A stretch of 7,778 nucleotides of DNA, from the NCBI GenBank assembly GCA_003455715.1, contig DMQJ01000549.1:718-8495 (forward strand), read 5' to 3'. This DNA comes from Acidimicrobiaceae bacterium (GTDB lineage Bacteria; Actinomycetota; Acidimicrobiia; Acidimicrobiales; Ilumatobacteraceae). A program made the translations under genes and the position numbers. Shown here piece by piece: positions 6,256 to 7,778 of this stretch (its first letter is position 1; every line of letters begins with the position of its first letter). The notes under the pieces were generated by a model. It did no database searches. It saw only the letters and a program-made list of their open reading frames with translations, and was not told the DNA's origin.

Positions 6256-6681
6256 TCAGCCGAAGTGCTGGCGGTCGAGTTCGCGGATGCGGGACGCGAG
6301 GGTGGCCAGCAGTTTGTGCGCCAGGGTGGGCACCTCGTCGAGCACGCCCATGAAGTGGCGCTGGTCGAGCAGCAGCAGCACGCAATCGGTTTCGCACACC
6401 ACGGTGGCGGTACGCGGGCCGTGGTCGAGCAGGCTCATTTCGCCGACGACCGTGCCGGGCCCGAACGAGCCGACCTTCTTGCCGTTGCGCTTCACCTGCA
6501 CGGTGCCCTCGATGACGATGAACGCCTCGCGACCGGTCTGCCCTTGATCCACGATGAGCGACCCGGCGGCCATGGTGATTTCGTCGCCGGCCTTCGCGAT
6601 CTTCTCAAGGTCTTTGTTGGAGCAGCCCTGGAACAGGTTCACGTTGCGCAGGTGCTCGAGGTGTGCCTTCTTGCTCGCCAT
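6256..6681 (-). CDS. Stand-alone cyclic-nucleotide-binding domain protein (Crp-like sensor without HTH)
   Basis: 141 residues from the ATG at 6681. The frame runs on upstream, but those residues are arginine-rich, low-quality sequence and the homology begins at MASKKAHLEHLRNVNLFQG. Residues ~12-125 form a cNMP-binding beta-roll: LFQGCSNKDLEKIAKAGDE, then GSLIVDQGQTGREAFIVIEG, then the phosphate-binding cassette FGPGTVVGEMSLLDHGPRTATV, with G80, E81 and R90 in the expected positions for binding cAMP or a similar ligand. A short C-terminal helix (LAHKLLATLASRIRELD) ends the protein where Crp would continue into its DNA-binding helix-turn-helix, which is absent. It is therefore probably a soluble sensor acting through a partner, not a transcription factor by itself. 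Its neighbour, the divergently transcribed Sel1-repeat gene, may share the 89-bp promoter region. Confidence 0.88.
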   Translation of the reverse strand: MASKKAHLEHLRNVNLFQGCSNKDLEKIAKAGDEITMAAGSLIVDQGQTGREAFIVIEGTVQVKRNGKKVGSFGPGTVVGEMSLLDHGPRTATVVCETDCVLLLLDQRHFMGVLDEVPTLAHKLLATLASRIRELDRQHFG

Positions 6682-6688
6682 GAGCGGC

Positions 6689-6694
6689 ACTGTA
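6689..6694 (-). promoter_or_regulatory. Likely -10 element for a leaderless cNMP-binding transcript
   Basis: The minus strand reads TACAGT, a TAnnnT -10 hexamer, ending 7 nt before the ATG at 6681. Transcription would begin at or within 1-2 nt of the start codon. No Shine-Dalgarno is present, as expected for a leaderless mRNA. A poor -35 (TTCGCA) lies 15 nt further upstream. Confidence 0.4.
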
Positions 6695-6741
6695 GCCCGC
6701 TCGTGAACATGCGAACGACGCATGCGTTCCGCAGCGGTCGG

Positions 6742-6747
6742 TACGCT
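6742..6747 (+). promoter_or_regulatory. Possible -10 element for the Sel1-repeat gene
   Basis: TACGCT fits TAnnnT and lies 23 nt before the ATG at 6771, leaving room for a short leader that includes the ribosome site. No good -35 hexamer is visible at the usual distance. A very similar GTACGCTGG occurs near the right edge of the window. Confidence 0.3.
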
Positions 6748-6758
6748 CCCGCTGCGAC

Positions 6759-6764
6759 GGGAGG
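6759..6764 (+). promoter_or_regulatory. Strong ribosome binding site for the Sel1-repeat gene
   Basis: GGGAGG lies 6 nt before the ATG at 6771. It is the only near-ideal Shine-Dalgarno sequence among the five gene starts in the window and fixes the start of the following gene. Confidence 0.7.
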
Positions 6765-6770
6765 AACGAG

Positions 6771-7670
6771 ATGACCACAGCATCGGCCGACGAGTTGTTC
6801 CAGCAGGGCATGCGCCTGTTGCCGCCGTGGAACTACGAGGGCGACGACAGAGACGAACGGTTCGCAGCCGGGGTCTCGGTGATTCGGCAGGCGGCGGAGG
6901 CAGGCAGCCTGGATGCTGCCGACTACCTGGCTCACGGCGGCGCCGACGACGACGAGCGCATGCGGTGGAGCCGCCTGCTCGCCGACGTGGGCGAGACCGG
7001 CCCGCTCACCAGCCACCTCACCGACAGCGACCGGGCGACCATCGGTGCGTTGGTGCTGGCGGCTGGTCGGAACGGTGAGGCGTGGGCGATGCTGGCTCTC
7101 TCCGACGTGTACGGGATGGGCATGGAGAACGGCGACGGCGTGAACGTGGCCACGCTCGACGGTTCGTTCGGGTGGATGCCCGCTGTCGCCGACCCCGATG
7201 CGGAGGCACGGCGGTGGCTGGAGTTGGCGGTGGCTGCCGGCTTCGGTCCTGCACAGCTTCGACTCGCCGGCGACGTGCGTGCGGGCGAGCCCGCACGGGC
7301 GCTCGAACTGGTGGAGGCGGGACTGGCATCGGAGCCGTTGCACCCGCTGGTGCGTCAGCGGGCCGAGCGCCTGCGGGCCACGTTGATGGACGAGTTGGGC
7401 CTGAGCATGGAGGAGGACATGGCCGACATCGAGGCGACCGATCCGGTGCGCGCTCGTGCGCTGTACGCGCAGGCTGCCGCCGAGGCCGACGTGGACGCGC
7501 TGCGAGAGTTGGGTCGGATGTGTGAGGAAGGCATCGGTGGCCCGGTCGACCTCGATGCTGCCAAGGAGCACTACGAACAGGCCGCAGAGTTCGGCGCCGA
7601 CCACTACGCCCGCACCCGTCTGGTCGAGCGTTGGGGCCTCGACTGGTACGCAGTGGGCCCCGACGAGTGA
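6771..7670 (+). CDS. Sel1/TPR-like repeat protein
   Basis: 299 residues, with the start fixed by GGGAGG 6 nt upstream. There is no signal peptide or membrane helix, so it is probably cytoplasmic. It is an acidic, helical protein with degenerate Sel1-like units: FAAGVSVIRQAAEAGSLDAADYLA (~31-54), EAWAMLALSDVYGMGME followed after a ~27-residue insert by ARRWLELAVAAGFGPAQLRLA (~103-166), and the best copy ARALYAQAAAEADVDALRELGRMCEEGIGGPVDLDAAKEHYEQAAEFGADHYARTRLV (~228-285, seen as two consecutive helix pairs). Sel1 repeats are alpha-solenoid scaffolds for protein-protein contact. No catalytic motif is visible and the partner is unknown. It is divergent from the cNMP-binding protein and separated from it by 89 bp. 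A 24-bp palindrome follows the stop after 12 nt. Confidence 0.85.
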   Translation: MTTASADELFQQGMRLLPPWNYEGDDRDERFAAGVSVIRQAAEAGSLDAADYLAHGGADDDERMRWSRLLADVGETGPLTSHLTDSDRATIGALVLAAGRNGEAWAMLALSDVYGMGMENGDGVNVATLDGSFGWMPAVADPDAEARRWLELAVAAGFGPAQLRLAGDVRAGEPARALELVEAGLASEPLHPLVRQRAERLRATLMDELGLSMEEDMADIEATDPVRARALYAQAAAEADVDALRELGRMCEEGIGGPVDLDAAKEHYEQAAEFGADHYARTRLVERWGLDWYAVGPDE

Positions 7671-7682
7671 CCCGTCGGCGCG

Positions 7683-7706
7683 CTCACGCGTCCGCGGACG
7701 CGTGAG
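7683..7706. terminator. Perfect 24-bp palindrome, probable terminator of the Sel1-repeat gene
   Basis: The half-site CTCACGCGTCCG (7683-7694) is followed directly by its exact reverse complement (7695-7706). It lies 12 nt after the TGA at 7668-7670. As RNA it would fold into a stem of about 10 bp with a 4-nt loop. There is no T-run, which is common for actinobacterial terminators. The position favours a terminator; a dimeric-protein operator is the alternative, since the symmetry has no spacer. Confidence 0.5.
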
Positions 7707-7730
7707 AGGCCGCCCGGTGTGGTGCGCCCC

Positions 7731-7777
7731 GGAACCCTGTCACACCCTCTGAGTACGCTGGTCGAGCGAGCTCGACC
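7731..7777 (+). promoter_or_regulatory. Possible promoter plus inverted repeat for a gene beyond the right edge
   Basis: GGAACC at 7731-7736 resembles the -35 of ECF-sigma promoters, and TACGCT at 7754-7759 could be a -10. Directly after it, GGTCGAGC (7760-7767) and GCTCGACC (7770-7777) form a perfect 8-bp inverted repeat with a 2-nt centre, placed where an operator would block transcription start. The window ends one base later, so the downstream gene cannot be seen. All parts are weak on their own. Confidence 0.25.
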
Positions 7778-7778
7778 G

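Noticed and set aside
6639..7604. A minus-strand open frame of about 321 codons antisense to the Sel1-repeat gene
   Set aside because: The plus-strand gene has an ideal ribosome site and recognisable Sel1 units; the antisense frame has neither.
7750..7778. A third copy of the TGAGTA element (TGAGTAC at 7750-7756)
   Set aside because: No YGRGTAGT occurs 22 nt downstream, and the match ends at six bases, so it is probably chance.

Overview
The window is GC-rich, densely coding DNA that looks actinobacterial, most likely from the class Acidimicrobiia (Ilumatobacter-like). This rests on codon bias, starts that look leaderless or nearly so, a menaquinone-type membrane Fe-S oxidoreductase resembling mycobacterial EtfD, and a secreted protein built from 'PARLLDTRP...ASNLN...VDVxGY' repeats that I associate, from memory, with Acidimicrobiia. 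It appears to be an ordinary chromosomal region. I see no tRNA, rRNA, CRISPR array, insertion sequence or phage gene.

Layout from left to right: (1) the 3' end of a LuxR-type regulator (+), cut by the window edge; (2) a large membrane Fe-S oxidoreductase (-), whose stop overlaps the regulator's stop tail to tail; (3) a 140-bp divergent intergenic region; (4) a secreted protein (+) with seven RCC1-like blades followed by three tandem repeats of about 120 residues; (5) a two-helix small membrane protein (-), again overlapping its neighbour tail to tail; (6) a stand-alone cyclic-nucleotide-binding domain protein (-); (7) a divergent Sel1/TPR-like repeat protein (+); (8) a 108-bp tail with a perfect 24-bp palindrome and a possible promoter for a gene beyond the window.

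The observation I find most interesting is regulatory. The RCC1-repeat gene and the small membrane protein gene lie on opposite strands and point at each other. Each is preceded by the same two-part element: TGAGTAA, then YGRGTAGT starting exactly 22 nt later, then the proposed ATG exactly 51 nt after that. The 15-nt gap suits either a -35/-10 pair for an alternative sigma factor or tandem operator half-sites. It suggests that the two genes are co-regulated and perhaps work together at the cell envelope. None of the other genes in the window shows this element.

The remaining genes look like separate housekeeping or signalling units. The Fe-S protein probably passes electrons from a soluble donor (ETF in the mycobacterial relatives) into the quinone pool, and it carries an unexpected C-terminal helix-hairpin-helix domain. 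I found no clear evidence of a wholly new multi-gene system.
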